In this document: positions 61,572-64,000 of the stretch, in pieces | Layout: each line of letters starts with the position of its first letter | How positions within the stretch are numbered: the first letter of the stretch is position 1 | Assembly (NCBI GenBank): GCA_964616465.1 | Contig: CAZTTO010000004.1 | Coordinates: 62,001 to 126,000, forward strand | Direction of reading: 5' to 3' | Source of the DNA: JAFLBI01 sp964616465 | GTDB lineage: Bacteria > Bacteroidota > Bacteroidia > Chitinophagales > Chitinophagaceae | Length of the DNA: 64,000 bases | Position numbers and translations under genes: made by a program | Notes under the pieces: generated by a model | What the model was told of the DNA's origin: nothing | Databases searched by the model: none | What the model saw: the letters and a program-made list of their open reading frames with translations, nothing else

Positions 61572-64000
61572 TTAAGGTCTCATACCACCTTCCATTTCCA
61601 TTCCTCCACCTTCGCTCTTAGTACTTTTCCTCTTAAATAGGTTTGGATCGAATTTCCCGAATCTCCAGCTAAAGTTCAAACGTAAAACTTGCGGGTCTCT
61701 TCTTCTTTGGAATGTCTCATCCAAGAATGGAGAAATTGCAGTTTGTTGCTGAAGAACAGTTCTAAAGATATCGTTCATACTAAGGGTAAGTGATCCAGAG
61801 TTGCCGCCTTTCCAGGTAAAATCTTTTCTAACAGAAAGATCTATACCGTAGCGAGGTAGAATAAATCCTTGTGCACTTCCAATAACGCCGCCACCAAATC
61901 CGCCGAAGCCGCCGCCGCCGCCACCACCACGGCCACCACCAAATCCACCGCCGCCACCACCTTGTGGTAATACGGTTTTAGCTTGATAGTCACCATTCAA
62001 CTGAATAGTATATCCTTTCTTTAACTTAAAGCTGCTATTCATTTTGGCAAACCAACTCACTCTTTGGTTGTTCAAATCTTGTTGAATATTACCACCATTA
62101 ATTTGAGCATTGAAAATATTCAAGTTCAAAGTCAAGTCCCACCATTTGGTTACTGGCATTCGATTGGTTAATTCAACTCCGTAAATCAAACTGCTGTTAG
62201 CATTTCTGAAAGTTGTATAAACTACGCTATCATTCAAACTTAAACCTTTTATTGGGGCTTCATCTAAGTACTGGAAGGCTGTAATTAAATTGGTACTATG
62301 TTTAAAAAATCCAGTCACTAAGAAGTTCGCACCTTTTTTATAACTATTATTATAGCTCACTTCAAATGATTGTGTAAACTCTGGGTTCAATCCTGGATTA
62401 CCGATACGGGGATTCAAAGGATCTGTAAAGTCTGGGAAAGGAATCAAGTTGAAGAAACTAGGTCTTCTAATTCTTCTTGTTACGTTTAGTTGTAAATCTT
62501 GCTTATCAGTTAAGCGATATGTGACGAAAGCACTTGGAAATAAACTAAATGGAAATTGAACATTAAACGTTCTATTTGAATCTACCAATGTTCCTGTGTA
62601 GTTACTACTTTCAGCTCTTAATCCAAATTGATAATTGATTCTCTTAGTTTTTATGCTGTAAACTCCATAGGCTGCATATACTGCATCATTGAACTTAAAG
62701 TTTGCACTTGCAGAGGAAATAATACCTATTGGTACTAGAGTATTTGGATCGAGAATAGATTGTATGTTTTGATTAGTAAATCTGCGAAGTGCAGCACGGG
62801 CTCCTAACTCTAATTTTGTATTCTCAGTTAGCGGGTTTTCATAATCGGTTTGAATGGTTAAAAATTCATTTGTACCTCTTGAATCTTGTCCCCAAACCCT
62901 TGCAAGCTTAGGTGTATTATCAGGGAAAAAAGTTCTGGTATCAAAAGTGCCCTGATTTTCACTTCTTGAAGAATTGAAATTTAAATCTGCTGTCCACTCA
63001 TGACCAGTCTTAGCAAAGTTGTGTTTAAAACTAACTGTTGATCCAAAATTTTTGAAGTTGGCTTTTGTAACATTTTCAACATCACTGTAGTTGGCAAATA
63101 CTCCTCGAATGGTACTATCAATACGTTGGTCTTCATCATTATCAAATTGGCCACGATTGTAGTTAGCAGAAAATGAAATAGTATTTCTATTATCAATAAA
63201 ATAGTCAAAACCACCTCTGATAAAGGCAAAAAAACCTGTATTTACTCCGGTGATGTCTTGGTATATTTGCCCAGGAATACTTCCTAGTATTTTTCTATCG
63301 CGTTCACTCCAACTCAAGCTTTTACGCTGGTTGTAAATGCCACTTCCAAAGAAATTAAATTTATTTTGACGGAGGTTAATATCACCGCCAATGTTCAACA
63401 TGCCTCGTGAATCAACACCTGATCTTAGTCCACCATTGTATCCCACTTTCTTATTTTTCTTCAAAACAATGTTCAAAATACCTGCGCCACCGCCTGATGC
63501 ATCAAATTTTGCAGAAGGGTTTGTTATTAATTCAACCCTATCTATAATATCGGCAGGAATTTGATCTAAAGTTAAAGTGGTAGGTCTTCCATCAACAAAT
63601 AGTTCAGGAGTTGCATTCCTTAGTGTTACATTACCATCAATATCAACATTTATAGTAGGAATATTACGCATTACTTCAGTGGCTGTTTGTCCAGCAGCAG
63701 CTATGTTTTTATCAACGTTGAAGATTTTTCTATCAACGCCCATTTCAAACATTTGCTTTGCGGTAGATGTAACTGTAACATTTCCCAAGTCGTTTGCATC
63801 TGCTTCAATTTTAATATTGCCTAAATCCTTATCGGCCTTTGCCATTATTTCTTGGAAATTTGGTTGACCGCCACCTTGTGGAAATTTAATTCCAAAAGTA
63901 ACTTGTTGATCTAGCGATTTAAAACCAACAGCAGATAGTTTTAATTTAAAGTTGCCAAAAATTGGTAGCCCCTCTATACTAAAATCACCTTTATTATCTG
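61572..64000 (-). CDS. TonB-receptor-like outer-membrane beta-barrel protein (partial)
   Basis: The gene is cut by the window end: the frame runs on past 64000 without a start, so at least 809 residues are encoded. The upstream part (63846-64000) looks like a carboxypeptidase-regulatory-like domain. It is followed by a plug-like region (TATEVMRNIPTINVDIDGN, then VDGRPTT and a SAKFDASGGGAGILNIV motif), then a large barrel ending in RLNFSWRFGKF. A glycine-rich run encoded at about 61886-61970 forms an unusual surface-loop candidate. The family is the outer_membrane_beta-barrel type related to TonB receptors. The ligand is unknown. The internal ATG at 63845 is not the start. Confidence 0.87.
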   Translation of the reverse strand, partial: DNKGDFSIEGLPIFGNFKLKLSAVGFKSLDQQVTFGIKFPQGGGQPNFQEIMAKADKDLGNIKIEADANDLGNVTVTSTAKQMFEMGVDRKIFNVDKNIAAAGQTATEVMRNIPTINVDIDGNVTLRNATPELFVDGRPTTLTLDQIPADIIDRVELITNPSAKFDASGGGAGILNIVLKKNKKVGYNGGLRSGVDSRGMLNIGGDINLRQNKFNFFGSGIYNQRKSLSWSERDRKILGSIPGQIYQDITGVNTGFFAFIRGGFDYFIDNRNTISFSANYNRGQFDNDEDQRIDSTIRGVFANYSDVENVTKANFKNFGSTVSFKHNFAKTGHEWTADLNFNSSRSENQGTFDTRTFFPDNTPKLARVWGQDSRGTNEFLTIQTDYENPLTENTKLELGARAALRRFTNQNIQSILDPNTLVPIGIISSASANFKFNDAVYAAYGVYSIKTKRINYQFGLRAESSNYTGTLVDSNRTFNVQFPFSLFPSAFVTYRLTDKQDLQLNVTRRIRRPSFFNLIPFPDFTDPLNPRIGNPGLNPEFTQSFEVSYNNSYKKGANFLVTGFFKHSTNLITAFQYLDEAPIKGLSLNDSVVYTTFRNANSSLIYGVELTNRMPVTKWWDLTLNLNIFNAQINGGNIQQDLNNQRVSWFAKMNSSFKLKKGYTIQLNGDYQAKTVLPQGGGGGGFGGGRGGGGGGGFGGFGGGVIGSAQGFILPRYGIDLSVRKDFTWKGGNSGSLTLSMNDIFRTVLQQQTAISPFLDETFQRRRDPQVLRLNFSWRFGKFDPNLFKRKSTKSEGGGMEMEGGMRP

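Noticed and set aside
63843..63845. ATG at 63845 as the start of the barrel protein
   Set aside because: The frame continues upstream to the window end with domain-like sequence, so the gene is 5'-truncated by the window rather than starting here.

Overview
The window is ordinary chromosomal DNA from a member of the Bacteroidota, most likely a Chitinophagaceae-type organism (family assignment is inference). The evidence is low GC, promoters of the TAnnTTTG (-7) type, start codons almost without Shine-Dalgarno (SD) sequences, and a typical Bacteroidota gene set: OstA-like protein, LptD, a TonB-receptor-like barrel, PASTA protein, BshC, CcmD-like protein and a DUF2452 protein. I see no insertion sequence, prophage, CRISPR array, rRNA or restriction-modification system. 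One tRNA (Gln, anticodon TTG) is present.

Layout. 0-4.2 kb: pyrR-pyrB-coaD-hotdog thioesterase on the plus strand, then prfB, which needs a +1 programmed frameshift. 4.2-11.8 kb: nhaA, then an envelope block (OstA-like/LptA, MCE/MlaD-like and an amidase on the minus strand, LptD-like on the plus strand). 12-18.9 kb: HtrA protease, a LuxC-type acyl-CoA reductase divergent from a ferredoxin, then ddl, a PASTA protein, a rhodanese and a Tat-exported Gfo/Idh/MocA oxidoreductase. 18.9-27.5 kb: a double-ATPase peptide ABC protein, ccmC-ccmD, glutamate dehydrogenase, a solitary HSDR_N-type nuclease-fold protein, AMP nucleosidase, tdk-ccmB and Kdo transferase. 27.6-31.9 kb: a four-gene nucleotide-sugar operon (aminotransferase, Ugd, UDP-xylose synthase-like, RfbD-like). 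32-38.6 kb: a FIST sensor, tRNA-Gln, divergent cyanophycin synthetase and cyanophycinase, an alpha/beta hydrolase and two small accessory genes in AT-rich DNA with REP-like palindromes. 39-47.3 kb: tyrS, an RDD protein, hscA-like, ribE, rpsU, rimO-bshC and purE. 47.3-58.4 kb: pdxJ, a GT-C-like membrane protein, a UbiD-family decarboxylase, several Bacteroidota-specific unknowns, FtsE and a split HdrD-like iron-sulfur pair around a LysE-type gene. 58.5-64 kb: a PRTase, a phosphohexomutase, Pcm and a TonB-receptor-like barrel protein cut by the window end.

The most interesting signals concern translation. rpsU (bS21) carries a near-perfect SD nine bases before its ATG, in a genome whose other starts lack one. 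prfB carries an SD-like AGGAGG three bases before its CTT-TGA slippery site. Both depend on the anti-SD tail, which Bacteroidota ribosomes sequester with the help of bS21. In addition, prfB and pdxJ have -7 boxes so close to ATG that their mRNAs may be leaderless. Other notable items are the cyanophycin pair, the clustering of outer-membrane lipid-transport genes, and convergent gene pairs sharing a TTAA double stop. I found no clearly new multi-gene defence or metabolic system.
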